DNA from: JAPOXR01 sp963662395
Lineage (GTDB): Bacteria > Pseudomonadota > Alphaproteobacteria > Rhodobacterales > Rhodobacteraceae
Assembly (NCBI GenBank): GCA_963662395.1
Contig: OY759511.1
Span: forward strand, 3,968,001-4,032,000
Length of the DNA: 64,000 bases
Direction: 5' to 3'
Shown: piece after piece, positions 1 to 8,089 of the stretch
How the letters are laid out: each line of letters begins with the position of its first letter
Numbering within the stretch: position 1 is the first letter of the stretch
Position numbers and translations under genes: made by a program
The notes under the pieces: generated by a model
What the model was told of the DNA's origin: nothing
Databases searched by the model: none
What the model saw: only the letters and a program-made list of their open reading frames with translations

Positions 1-609
1 GAGAACGCCATTGATGCGTTGTGCCATGCCATGAGTGCCCTTTCGGGGCTGTCGTCCCTTGACGTGAGACTGCCGGACGAGGTTGCGAGGACGATCAAGG
101 CTGCCCGGCCTGTATCGGAGCCGATCGGCGGGGACGGTGAAGCGGAGGTCCTGAGGTCGCTGACGGTGAATTTTGGTCGCATTTCCGGCGGCTGCTCCGC
201 AAATCTCGTTCCTGATCGCGCCGAAGCCAGTGCCGACATCCGCTTGCCAATGGGGGTGACGGTCGACGAGGTCGAGTCGGAGATCTCGAGGTTGCTTGAT
301 CCCCTCCCTGGCATACGGTTTGACATCGTCCGTCGGTATGAGCCGACATGGACATCGCTGCACGAACCGGTTGTGATGGCCACGGTTGACGCCTGCCATC
401 GGGTTCTCGGGAGCACCCCGTCCGTCAACATGCGAGTCGGAGCATCCGACGCGCGCCTCTACCGTGCTGCGGGAATTCCCTCCGTGGTCTGCGGGTTGAC
501 ACCGTATAACCTCGGAGGGCCCGACGAATATGTCGAAATCGAGGAACTCGGTGATGTTGCCAAGATACACCTTCTCTCGGCACTCAATTTTCTGTCGGCC
601 GGCTGTTGA
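1..609 (+). CDS. M20 family metallopeptidase/deacylase, C-terminal part (5' end outside window)
   Basis: The frame is already open at base 1, so this is roughly the last 202 residues of a longer protein. The segment MRVGASDARLYRAAGIPSVV followed by GGPDEYVEIEEL is the characteristic C-terminal stretch of M20 (ArgE/DapE-type) zinc hydrolases, where a dimerisation/lid domain returns to the catalytic domain. Family members hydrolyse N-acyl amino acids or small peptides in the cytoplasm. The substrate cannot be told from this part. The next region downstream is non-coding or decayed, so no operon partner is visible on this side. Family assignment is confident; exact function is not. Confidence 0.8.
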   Translation, partial: ENAIDALCHAMSALSGLSSLDVRLPDEVARTIKAARPVSEPIGGDGEAEVLRSLTVNFGRISGGCSANLVPDRAEASADIRLPMGVTVDEVESEISRLLDPLPGIRFDIVRRYEPTWTSLHEPVVMATVDACHRVLGSTPSVNMRVGASDARLYRAAGIPSVVCGLTPYNLGGPDEYVEIEELGDVAKIHLLSALNFLSAGC

Positions 610-875
610 CCCGGCTCCACGGCGATGGTCCGCCCCCGATCCGGTCTACTGGACGTCTCGCCGAAGGAAATACGACCCTGCCCGTCAACTTCCGCGGCAG
701 GCTCGGCCGACCTGGGGAGCACGGACATACCCCTTGGCGTCATGGGCTGCCGACTCCATCCATCCGGCCGTCATTATGCGGCAGGTTCGGATTGCGCAAG
801 AGTTCGAGCCTGGATTCCTGGCCCTTGTCGCCGAATTCGGGTGTGGATGGATCATCCCGACGAGAAGGAGTGACG

Positions 876-1194
876 ATGGAACGTGTTGACGATGCCCTTC
901 TGCGGCGGATGACGGCGACCATCGTTGATGCGGCTGACCCAAACAGGCAGTCCTCTTCGGCTCCTGCAACCGCGGCGGGGACAGATTCTGACATCGACGT
1001 GGTGGTCGCCGAGGCAGAGTCATGCGGACCGGACCGGGGCCGCGGCATTGGAATGACGCGCCCCTGACGTGCTCGCGAATTTCCACGTTCCGCGGGATAT
1101 CCCGGCTTACAGCCTGAACAGGGCCGAGTATCGGCCGGCTTTCTCGATCATGTGCGCGCGGCGCGAAGTCGGGGTGCACCTTGAGCGACCCTGA
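876..1194 (+). pseudogene. Decayed MNT-type nucleotidyltransferase (antitoxin-like)
   Basis: An ATG with a good ribosome site (GAAGGAG) opens MERVDDALLRRMTATIVDAA, typical of minimal nucleotidyltransferases. The hallmark motif is split over two frames: VLFGSCNRGG lies in the +1 frame, while SDIDVVVAEAE is back in the first frame. A third stretch at 1069-1191 reads VLANFHVPRDIPAY and ends VGVHLERP, matching the usual C-terminus of these proteins. At least two indels are therefore needed to rebuild the gene. In intact MNT/HEPN pairs this protein inactivates its HEPN RNase partner by nucleotide transfer; the partner remnant lies directly downstream. The assignment comes from motif recognition without an alignment. 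Confidence 0.65.
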
Positions 1195-1272
1195 GCAGGC
1201 GTGGGAACCGGTTGATGTGGTCGAGAGAGAGTCAGCGGCTGACCAATAGGGCGTAATCCTGGCGGTTCGCCG

Positions 1273-1672
1273 CTCCTGCTGAAACCGCCGACAGCCGGGC
1301 GGGACATCCGGGTGCCTCCCGGCATGGACGATGCAGCCATCCCTGCCGGCGTGATTTTCGGCATCCATGTCCAGCGGGCGGCGGAGAAGCCGTTCAAGGG
1401 CCTGGCGTTGCTGCGCAGGGTGAGGCCTATCTGCTGTTGCACGGTCTCTGGCGGCCTTGCCGGACTTGTTGAGCGCCGGCGAAGCGGATGTCGCCACTTT
1501 CAACGGGTTGGTAGACTGCACACGCTACGCCTTTCGTCTGCGTTACACCGGTGCCGGTCCCGGCGTCTGCCCGCATGACAGGCCCAGGGCCATCCAACGG
1601 CAGAGGTGTTGGCCGTAGCGGTACGGTGCCGGTCGGAGGAAACGGAAGCAGGCTGGCAAAGGTGGACGTGAA
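1273..1672 (+). pseudogene. Decayed HEPN-domain protein (toxin-like)
   Basis: Translating across frames gives the ordered signature of a PF05168-type HEPN domain: AIPAGVIFGIHVQRAAEKPF (1336-1395), then GEAYLLLHGL in the next frame (from about 1419), then SLAALPDLLSAGEADVATFN and CTRYAFRLRYT in a third (about 1446-1549). The order and spacing match the family pattern of an 'H-Q-A-A-E-K-A-L-K' helix, a 'Y-P-L-T-H-D' turn and a 'Y-A-V-R-x-R-Y' C-terminus. At least two frameshifts make it non-functional. It sits directly after the broken MNT gene, the usual order for these pairs. The start is approximate because the N-terminus is degraded. Confidence 0.6.
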
Positions 1673-2046
1673 CACCAGGATCCTGGTGTTCGAAATGATG
1701 CTGAAAGACACCGCCAGCGGCATCTGCACGGTGGCAGGCCCGATGCCCACGCCGTGGAGGGGCGCAGGGAGGCGGACGCCAGGCTCATCGAAGCGAAGCC
1801 CGTGGCAAGCAGACCGAAGCCCATCACCGCTGACCAGGGCATGACGCCAACTTCTCTCATCGCACCAAGATGAGCGAGCCAGCTAAGTCGCGGTTCAGAA
1901 CCGCCGGTCCGCGATTCATGCATGGTGCGAGCAGGTGACGAATACTGATGGAGCCATTCCGCAATTCCTTTTCGTTCGCGTTGTGTCCTCGGGCTTGGCG
2001 CAGGAGGTGAAACTTCCGGTGAAAGCTGTGGGTACTTGCCCGCCGG
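1673..2046. other. Intergenic stretch without a supportable gene
   Basis: No reading frame here has a convincing start and family signature. The minus strand has short hydrophobic translations (around 1690-1870) that could be the remains of a membrane protein, but no motif could be recognised. Confidence 0.4.
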
Positions 2047-3051
2047 TTAGGCGGAAGTCCCGGCCAGCAGATTGACGATCAGCCGGATCATGAGGTCCTT
2101 GCCAGCCGGCGCGCTTTCGGCGATCAGAAGGGTCAGCGCCGTCAACGCCTGGGGATTGAGTTCGTGTTCGAGTCCCTCCTGCTTCAGGTAGAACAGGAAC
2201 AGCAGCGACCCAATGCGCTTGTTGCCGTCGGTGAAGGGATGGTCTTTGACCACAAAATACAGTAGATGCGCCGCCTTCTGCTCGCGGCTGCGGTAGAGGG
2301 GCTCACCGAACATGGTCTGCTCGATGTTGCCCAAGATGGCGGCCAGCGCAGCACCGCGGGGACTGCCGAACAGGGGCGAGGCCTGATTGCGCGCCATCAG
2401 GTCGCGCCGAAACTCCGCGATCGCGTCGATGGCCCGCTCGTGATCGAGCACGCCGGACGACGGCCCCGTGCCGGGCGCCGCCGACAATCGGTCCTCGTCG
2501 TATTCCAGTAGCAGACGCCATGTATCGGCGTAACCCGCGATCAGGTCCAGCACCGCCTGCCCGGTATCGTCCACCAGGGCCTGGTTGTGCAGCGTCCGCG
2601 CCATCAGGTCGAGGGTCTCCCTCGCTTCCCGCAGGCCGCGCTCGGCCAGGCGGCGCTCGTTCAGGGCAAAACCGCGCACCAGGTGGCCGTGCAGGGTCCG
2701 GGTGGCCCATTGGCGGAATCGCACGCCGCGCCTGGTATTCACGCGGTAGCCGACCGAGATGATGGCGTCGAGATTGTAGTGCTTCAGCCGGCGCCGGACC
2801 CTGCGCCTGCCTTCGGTTCGAACTGCTAAGAATTCCTTAGTGGTTGCCTCTGCCTCCAGTTCTCCGCTGGCGAATATGTTGCGCAGGTGTATCAGCACGT
2901 TCTCTGGCGTGCTGTCGAACACCTTCGCCATCTGCCGTTGGGTCAGCCAGACCGTCTCCCGGTCGAGACGCACGTCCACCCGCACCTCGCCGCCAACGTC
3001 CTCGTACACCGCAACCCCGCCGCCGCCGGTTTCCGGAGTTTTATCGTTCAT
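2047..3051 (-). CDS. RhuM family protein with C-terminal Fic/Doc domain
   Basis: A 334-residue protein. The N-terminal half (about residues 10-170) has the RhuM signature: VRLDRETVWLTQRQMAKVFD, then HLRNIFASGEL and the YNLDAIISVGYRVNTRRGVR segment, a KilA-N/Bro-like DNA-binding module. The C-terminal half carries a Doc-type Fic motif, HPFTDGNKRIGSL, at about residues 271-283, with the catalytic His and the anion-binding loop kept. Such fusions occur in phage and genomic islands and probably act as toxins or regulators by modifying proteins with a nucleotide or phosphate. The ATG at 3051 is preceded by AGGAACGGG. No antitoxin gene is seen next to it. Target unknown. Confidence 0.85.
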   Translation of the reverse strand: MNDKTPETGGGGVAVYEDVGGEVRVDVRLDRETVWLTQRQMAKVFDSTPENVLIHLRNIFASGELEAEATTKEFLAVRTEGRRRVRRRLKHYNLDAIISVGYRVNTRRGVRFRQWATRTLHGHLVRGFALNERRLAERGLREARETLDLMARTLHNQALVDDTGQAVLDLIAGYADTWRLLLEYDEDRLSAAPGTGPSSGVLDHERAIDAIAEFRRDLMARNQASPLFGSPRGAALAAILGNIEQTMFGEPLYRSREQKAAHLLYFVVKDHPFTDGNKRIGSLLFLFYLKQEGLEHELNPQALTALTLLIAESAPAGKDLMIRLIVNLLAGTSA

Positions 3052-3319
3052 CCCGTTCCTCGCTCCATTAGCGGCGGCAAGAAACTGCGCATTGCTGGTG
3101 CTCTCCGAAGAGATTCCTCTGGATGCGCCCCCGACACGCCCTTGCTTGCATGATGTCTGGTCGCTCCGACCCGGAGCCTGCCGTGTTTCGTATCAGGAGG
3201 CTGTCCATCATCACCAACTTCCCGAGCAGCCGCAACTTCTCGACGCGCCCCTTCCTCAACCGCATCGTTTACGAGATGATTCAGGCTGGCCACCTTCGCC
3301 AGTTCTAGCAAGATCGTGA

Positions 3320-3832
3320 CATGCGGTTCGATGTCATGCGACGAACCCATTTCGACAAGAAACCGCGACGGGTCCTCTTGCCAACCACGGTAACGGTCGG
3401 CCCGGCTCAGAATCAGGCATTCCTTCGCACGCGTGATCGCCACAAAGCAGTTGCGCCTTTCTTCTTCCACTTCCGGGCCGGCATCGCCCTTCTGGCAACT
3501 CTGTTAGAATGGCATGACATCTTCCGCCAGCCCGATCACATGAACGACGTCAAATTCTCTACCCTTGGCGCCGTGAATTGTCATCAATCTGATGGCACCG
3601 GGCTTGGGAGACGGTTCCTTCGAGCCCAGTCGAAGCTCCTGAAGGAACTGATCGGATGGCGCGTTGCGGCGAACGTGCCGCGCAATATCCCTGGAAATCT
3701 CTTGCCAGGTTGATGGGTCCTTACGGAAATCAGAGTTGTATTCGCTGTCGGAGAGGGTCCGCTCGAACGCGGCCAGAATAGCGTCTGTCGATTTGAACGC
3801 CGCATCCGGAACTACCTGGCCGAACGGTTACC
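3320..3832 (-). pseudogene. UvrD/PcrA-like helicase, C-terminal fragment with in-frame stop
   Basis: The minus-strand translation starts abruptly near 3832 and runs through GAIRLMTIHGAKGREFDVVH (helicase motif V region) and VEEERRNCFVAITRAKECLI (motif VI) to SRFLVEMG. A TAA codon near 3512 interrupts the frame between VIGLAEDVMPF and QSCQKGDAGPE, where relatives have an aromatic residue. The whole N-terminal ATPase part is missing. The piece lies between preA and the RhuM gene and looks like the leftover of a deleted superfamily I helicase, possibly from a lost defence module. It cannot make an active helicase. Confidence 0.75.
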
Positions 3833-3879
3833 CGTGGGCAAGCGACAGGCCTTGCAGCCTTCGTTCCGTCGGGAGTCCG

Positions 3880-5211
3880 CTACCCGTCCTGCAGGCAAGT
3901 CCGGCCCGACCTCTCCTGCATTCCTGCCATCGGATTGTTGGGGTGGGCAGTCCAGTTGCGATAACTGCCGTCGATCTCGACGCCGGTTCTCAGATCGGTA
4001 TCGCCGGGCTGCAGCTCTTCCATGGTGATGCAGTTCTCCACCGGGCAGACATTGACGCAGAGATTGCAGGCAACGCACTCCTCGTCAATGACCTCGAATA
4101 CCCGCCCCGGCCTGATGACGATGGCCTGGTGCGACGTATCCTCGCAGGCGGCGAAGCACCGACCGCACTTGATGCAAAGATCCTGGTCGATCCTGGCCTT
4201 GGTCACGTAATTGAGATTGAGGAACTGCCAGTCGGTGACATTGGCCGCGGCCCGTCCCTGGAACTCGGAGATCGACGAGTAGCCCTTCTCGGTCATCCAC
4301 AATTCAAGGCCGGAGACCAGTTCGCCGATGATCCGGAACCCGAAGGTCATCGCCGCCGTGCAGATCTGGACGTTTCCTGCCCCGAGGGCAATGAACTCGG
4401 CAGCATCGCGCCAGGTGAAAATACCGCCGATCCCGGAGATCGGCAGGCCGTCGGTTTCCGGATCGCGGGCAATCTCGGCGACCATGTTGAGGGCGATCGG
4501 CTTGACGGCGGGCCCGCAATAGCCGCCATGCGATCCCTTGCCGTCAATCGACGGCTCGGGGCTGAAGGTATCGAGATTGACCCCGGTGATCGACGAGACG
4601 GTGTTGATCAGCGAGACCGCGTCGGCACCACCAGCCCGGGCCGCCCGGGCCGGAAACCTGATATCGGTGATGTTGGGGGTCAGCTTGACGATGACCGGCA
4701 TCCTCGTATTGGCCTTCACCCATCGCGTCACCATCTCGATATAGTCCGGCACCTGGCCGACTGCGGATCCCATGCCCCGCTCGCTCATGCCGTGCGGGCA
4801 GCCGAAATTGAGCTCGACGCCATCGGCATTGGTGTCCTCCACGCTCGGCAGGATCGATTTCCACGATTCCTCGTCGCATGGAACCATCAGGCTGACGACG
4901 ATGGCCCGGTCGGGATATTCCCGCTTCAGGGTCTTGATCTCCGCCAGGTTGGTGGCCAGCGGCCGGTCGGTAATCAGTTCGATGTTGTTGAGACCCATCA
5001 GCGAGCGGTCCGGCCCCCAGACCGCACCGTAGCGCGGGCCGTTGACATTGACGATATGCGGATCCAGACCCAGCGTCTTCCAGACCACACCGCCCCATCC
5101 GGCCTCGAATGCCCGGCGGACATTGTACTCCTTGTCGGTTGGCGGTGCCGAGGCCAGCCAGAACGGGTTGGGTGACCTGATTCCGAGGAATTCCGAGTTC
5201 AGCAGGGACAT
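3880..5211 (-). CDS. preA: NAD-dependent dihydropyrimidine dehydrogenase subunit PreA
   Basis: A 443-residue protein matching PreA along its whole length. The N-terminal dihydroorotate-dehydrogenase-like FMN barrel contains NPFWLASAPPTDKEYN, ELNFGCPHGMSERGMGSAVG and SGIGGIFTWRDAAEFI. The C-terminus carries two 4Fe-4S ferredoxin motifs, CIKCGRCFAAC and CVACNLCVNVCP. PreA is the catalytic half of the bacterial enzyme that reduces uracil and thymine to the 5,6-dihydro forms with electrons from NADH through PreT (or runs in reverse), the first step of reductive pyrimidine breakdown in the cytoplasm. It lies 27 bases after preT, so the two form an operon. No hydantoinase or beta-ureidopropionase gene is seen in the window. 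Confidence 0.95.
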   Translation of the reverse strand: MSLLNSEFLGIRSPNPFWLASAPPTDKEYNVRRAFEAGWGGVVWKTLGLDPHIVNVNGPRYGAVWGPDRSLMGLNNIELITDRPLATNLAEIKTLKREYPDRAIVVSLMVPCDEESWKSILPSVEDTNADGVELNFGCPHGMSERGMGSAVGQVPDYIEMVTRWVKANTRMPVIVKLTPNITDIRFPARAARAGGADAVSLINTVSSITGVNLDTFSPEPSIDGKGSHGGYCGPAVKPIALNMVAEIARDPETDGLPISGIGGIFTWRDAAEFIALGAGNVQICTAAMTFGFRIIGELVSGLELWMTEKGYSSISEFQGRAAANVTDWQFLNLNYVTKARIDQDLCIKCGRCFAACEDTSHQAIVIRPGRVFEVIDEECVACNLCVNVCPVENCITMEELQPGDTDLRTGVEIDGSYRNWTAHPNNPMAGMQERSGRTCLQDG

Positions 5212-5238
5212 GATCTTGCTCCGTGGCGGGAATTTCAG

Positions 5239-6576
5239 TCAGTTGCCGGACAGGCAGGCATGGATGTCATCCGCGGCCTCGCGGCCTTGCGCGACCGCGG
5301 TAACGGTCAGGTCGTCACCGTCAGACGTGCAGTCTCCTCCGGCCCAGACTCCCTCGATGCTGGTCCGTCCGGGGCCCGTCACACTGACCTTGCCATTCTC
5401 GAACACCAGCCCCCCGGTGCCGAAGGTCAGCCTCTGGCCGATGGCCCGGAACACCTGGTCGGCGGCAAGCCGCAACCGGTCGCCGGTATCGCGCAGCCTG
5501 TCCGGGCCGGTTTCCGTCCGCATGAGTTCGATGGCTTCGACCCGGTCGCTGCCGATCACCTGGACCGGCCGCATATTGGTCAGGATCCGGACCCCCTTCG
5601 AGGTTGCCAGATCCTGTTCATATTGCGAAGCGCTCATTCGCGAGCGGTTGCCCCGATATGCGATGGTCACCGTTTCCGCCCCGAGCAGGCGCGACTGGAT
5701 TGCGGCATCGATGGCCGTCATTCCACCGCCGAGGACGACGACATCCCGCCCGACCGGGATCCCGGAAAGATCGGGCGACTGCCTCAGTTCGGCGATGAAA
5801 TCCACCGCATCCCTGGCATTCTCCAGGCAATCATCCCCGATACCCAGGGTGTTGACCCCTGCCAGGCCGATGCCAAGGAATACCGCATCGTGGCCGGAGC
5901 AGAGTTCAGACAGCCGGTCGGCATCCACCGGGGGCATGCCGCATTGGATCGAAATGCCGCCGATGCCGAGCAGCCAGTCGAGTTCGGCGGCAGCAAAGTC
6001 GTTGACGGTCTTGTAGGCGGCGATCCCGTATTCGTTGAGGCCGCCGCCCTTGCCGCGGGCCTCGAACACGGTCACGTCATGGCCCCGCATCGCCAGGCGG
6101 TGTGCGCAGGCCAGGCCGGCCGGGCCGGCTCCGATGACGGCAACCGATTTCCCGGTCGCTGCGGCCCGCCGGTAGGGATGCGTGCCGGTCGCCATCTGCG
6201 CATCCGTGGCATGGCGTTGCAAACGTCCGATCTCGACCGGGTTTCCCTCGGCGACCTGGCGGACACAGACTTCCTCGCACAACGTCTCGGTCGGACATAC
6301 GCGGGCGCACATTCCCCCGAGAATGTTGCTGTCGAATATGGTCATGGCGGCGGCCTTGCTGGCGCCGGTCGAGATCTGCCGGATGAACAGCGGTATGTCG
6401 ATGCCGGTCGGGCAGGCCTCGATACACGGAGCATCATGGCAAAAATAGCAACGGTCTGCGGCAACCAGCGCTTCCCTCTCCGACAGTGGCGGATGCAGGT
6501 CGGCAAAGTTGTCCCGGTATTCCTCCTCCTCCAGCCTTGACGCCAGCACGCCAGGGGAGTGACGCGAATTCTGCAA
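5239..6576 (-). CDS. preT: NAD-dependent dihydropyrimidine dehydrogenase subunit PreT
   Basis: The flavin/iron-sulfur electron-entry subunit partnering PreA. The N-terminus has the GltD-like cysteine cluster (CYFCHDAPCIEACPTGIDIP, then ARVCPTETLCEEVC), followed by an FAD-binding GAGPAGLACAHRLAMRGHDV and an NAD(P)-binding VVLGGGMTAIDAA. I chose a TTG start at 6576 because GAGGAG sits seven bases upstream and the resulting N-terminus (MQNSRHSPGVLASRLEEEEY, 445 residues) has the family length. An upstream in-frame start at 6690 would add 38 residues without homology. It is the first gene of the preT-preA operon and feeds NADH electrons to PreA. Confidence 0.93.
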   Translation of the reverse strand: MQNSRHSPGVLASRLEEEEYRDNFADLHPPLSEREALVAADRCYFCHDAPCIEACPTGIDIPLFIRQISTGASKAAAMTIFDSNILGGMCARVCPTETLCEEVCVRQVAEGNPVEIGRLQRHATDAQMATGTHPYRRAAATGKSVAVIGAGPAGLACAHRLAMRGHDVTVFEARGKGGGLNEYGIAAYKTVNDFAAAELDWLLGIGGISIQCGMPPVDADRLSELCSGHDAVFLGIGLAGVNTLGIGDDCLENARDAVDFIAELRQSPDLSGIPVGRDVVVLGGGMTAIDAAIQSRLLGAETVTIAYRGNRSRMSASQYEQDLATSKGVRILTNMRPVQVIGSDRVEAIELMRTETGPDRLRDTGDRLRLAADQVFRAIGQRLTFGTGGLVFENGKVSVTGPGRTSIEGVWAGGDCTSDGDDLTVTAVAQGREAADDIHACLSGN

Positions 6577-6801
6577 ATCTGGGCTCCTCGACTCATTGCG
6601 CCTGATGACCGGTAGATATCGCACAGAAGCAGAGACTCGGCAAACCGCAGCCTCCCCGTCACCAGGATTGCCGTGGGAAATGCCGGGCACCGGACTGGTC
6701 CGGACCGCGTCATGCCCTTCTCCACGACCTGGAATCCTGGCCTCTGCCGGACAGAATTACCGGCTTGCCCTGTGTTGGTGGATGACGCTACTACGGTCGG
6801 C

Positions 6802-6891
6802 GGAGACGTGGCCGAGTGGTCGAAGGCGCTCCCCTGCTAAGGGAGTAGGCGGGAAACCGTCTCGAGGGTTCGAATCCCTCCGTCTCCGCCA
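6802..6891 (+). tRNA. tRNA-Ser (anticodon GCT)
   Basis: Complete serine tRNA. The acceptor stem GGAGACG (6802-6808) pairs with CGTCTCC (6881-6887), followed by discriminator G and an encoded CCA (6889-6891). The anticodon loop holds GCT at 6836-6838. A long variable arm (around 6847-6862) is typical of class II tRNA-Ser, and the T loop GGTTCGAATCC is present. It reads AGC/AGU codons. Serine tRNA 3' ends are common integration sites, and accessory genes begin directly after it. Confidence 0.97.
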
Positions 6892-7784
6892 GAAACCTGT
6901 CCTCGCCCAGGCGGGGTTGACTCGTTAAGCTTTTGCTTGCTCGTTTCCGTTTCGGGGTGACTTCGGTCGCCCCACTTTCCCTGTGCAAAATCCCGCCAGC
7001 GCTGGCCGTAGCGGCGCAGCACCCTGGCCGAGGCCAAGTGGTTGCAGCGGTCCCGGCACGACCGGAACCGCATCCGAATCCTGTCATGGAGGTCGAATGC
7101 ATCGCGCCGGACCACCCGCATCACCTGGGTGGCGGATATCCTGAACGCCCGTGCGATATCCCGGAACGACGTTCCGGGAAAGTGTCTCAGCAACTCGACT
7201 ATCAGGCGGTCCCGGGGCCGGACCTTGTGCCGGCGCGCCTTGCCCGACAACCGGCCCTTCCAGGCCTGGATGCTCGAATCATGGCGGTAGAGAACGAAAT
7301 GGCGGAGTTTGTGCCAGCACCACTCGGCATGGCGCTCGGCGATGCGGACCACGTCGCGGTCCGGAAGCACCAGGTCGAGCTCGCGGTTGACGATCCGGGC
7401 CAGCTGCAGCACGTGCGAATCCCAGAGCACCCGCGATTCGTAGCGCGGCCGGTCCGGGTAGCTCCGGACCCGCAGCCGATCGAACACGGCCGATTTGGCT
7501 TCCTGGCGGTTGCGTGGCCGGGCCTCGGCCTCCGGCTGTTTCCCGCCGGGTGCGGCGTTGACATCGGGGAGGAAATTCCCTAGATGCGGGAGCATCAGGA
7601 CAGTCCTCCCTTCTGGGCCTTTTGTCCCTTTGACCTTTTTGACCTTGAATTTGCTCGTCCATGTGCCTTTGCGTTTGTCTTTGTCGAATTGGTATCGATG
7701 TCGGGTGGCACTGAACCTGGTGGCCTTGGTAAGGCCCTGATTGCCACGCCGCGGCAACGGCGTTCTATCTGACGTGGGAAACAC
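6837..7784 (-). CDS. Truncated plasmid-replicase-like protein (PriCT/RepA C-terminal type) ending inside the tRNA
   Basis: The central part reads LWDSHVLQLARIVNRELDLV, then PDRDVVRIAERHAEWCWHKL, then SSIQAWKGRLSGKARR and the helix-turn-helix-like SFRDIARAFRISATQVMRVV. This order (PriCT-like module, 'QAxxGxxSGxARR' linker, HTH) is that of the C-terminal half of plasmid RepA/replicase proteins. The N-terminal replicase domain is missing; residues before about 95 are low-complexity. The last ~18 residues are antisense translation of the tRNA-Ser gene and the stop codon overlaps the anticodon region, so the natural 3' end is lost. The start is uncertain (7784, or an internal ATG near residue 64). 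Probably a non-functional remnant. Confidence 0.45.
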   Translation of the reverse strand: MFPTSDRTPLPRRGNQGLTKATRFSATRHRYQFDKDKRKGTWTSKFKVKKVKGTKGPEGRTVLMLPHLGNFLPDVNAAPGGKQPEAEARPRNRQEAKSAVFDRLRVRSYPDRPRYESRVLWDSHVLQLARIVNRELDLVLPDRDVVRIAERHAEWCWHKLRHFVLYRHDSSIQAWKGRLSGKARRHKVRPRDRLIVELLRHFPGTSFRDIARAFRISATQVMRVVRRDAFDLHDRIRMRFRSCRDRCNHLASARVLRRYGQRWRDFAQGKWGDRSHPETETSKQKLNESTPPGRGQVSGGDGGIRTLETVSRLLP

Positions 7785-7791
7785 ACGGTTT

Positions 7792-7822
7792 GAAGGCTGC
7801 CGAAAGGCAGCCTTCCTGCTTT
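7792..7822 (+). terminator. Hairpin with short T-tract, terminator-like
   Basis: A 10-bp perfect stem, GAAGGCTGCC and GGCAGCCTTC, closes on a GAAA tetraloop and is followed by CTGCTTTT. The shape fits a factor-independent terminator on the plus strand, but no plus-strand gene ends just upstream, so its role is unclear. Confidence 0.4.
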
Positions 7823-7992
7823 TCGGGCCACCTCCCTGGCTTGGGAGGCATGCGCAAACCGGGACCCACCCCCGCGCAATCGAGGGTGATGATCCGCCAG
7901 GAATCCACGACGCTGCCTGACTTCAGGCTTGCGAACATGAATTTGTGAAGCTATTTTCATGACGCGGTTCCGGTTCGAGGAACAACCGTAAA

Positions 7993-8023
7993 GGCCGCCG
8001 GGTGCGGAACACGCCCGGTGGCC
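7993..8023 (-). terminator. Probable terminator of the minus-strand pilin operon
   Basis: An imperfect GC-rich stem (GGCCGCCGGGTG against CACGCCCGGTGGCC) lies 67 bases past the end of the last minus-strand pilin-operon gene (8090). On the minus strand it is followed by TTTACGGTTGTT. Confidence 0.4.
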
Positions 8024-8089
8024 AATTTATTTCGCACTGCCTGCCGGAAGTCACGCGATTTCGCGCCTCGCTGATTCGCGAACGACATT

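Larger units (their letters stand above)
7785..8089. other. Intergenic region with two hairpins
   Basis: No gene is supportable between the replicase remnant and the pilin block. The interval holds a perfect 10-bp stem with a GAAA loop (7792-7815) and a longer imperfect stem (7993-8023), listed separately. Confidence 0.5.

Noticed and set aside
685..1521. 278-codon minus-strand ORF opposite the MNT/HEPN remnants
   Set aside because: No family signature; plus-strand frames carry recognisable motif remnants, so this is an antisense shadow in GC-rich DNA.
1543..1923. Minus-strand hydrophobic translation that might be a transporter remnant
   Set aside because: Only short hydrophobic stretches in changing frames and no conserved motif; overlaps the better-supported HEPN remnant.
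3664..6540. Long plus-strand ORFs (503 and 426 codons) opposite preA and preT
   Set aside because: Antisense shadows: the minus strand has complete PreA and PreT with all cofactor motifs.
6860..6891. Second copy of the tRNA-Ser 3' end as right attachment site inside the window
   Set aside because: Scanning by eye found no matching stretch near the integrase or elsewhere; it may lie outside the window.
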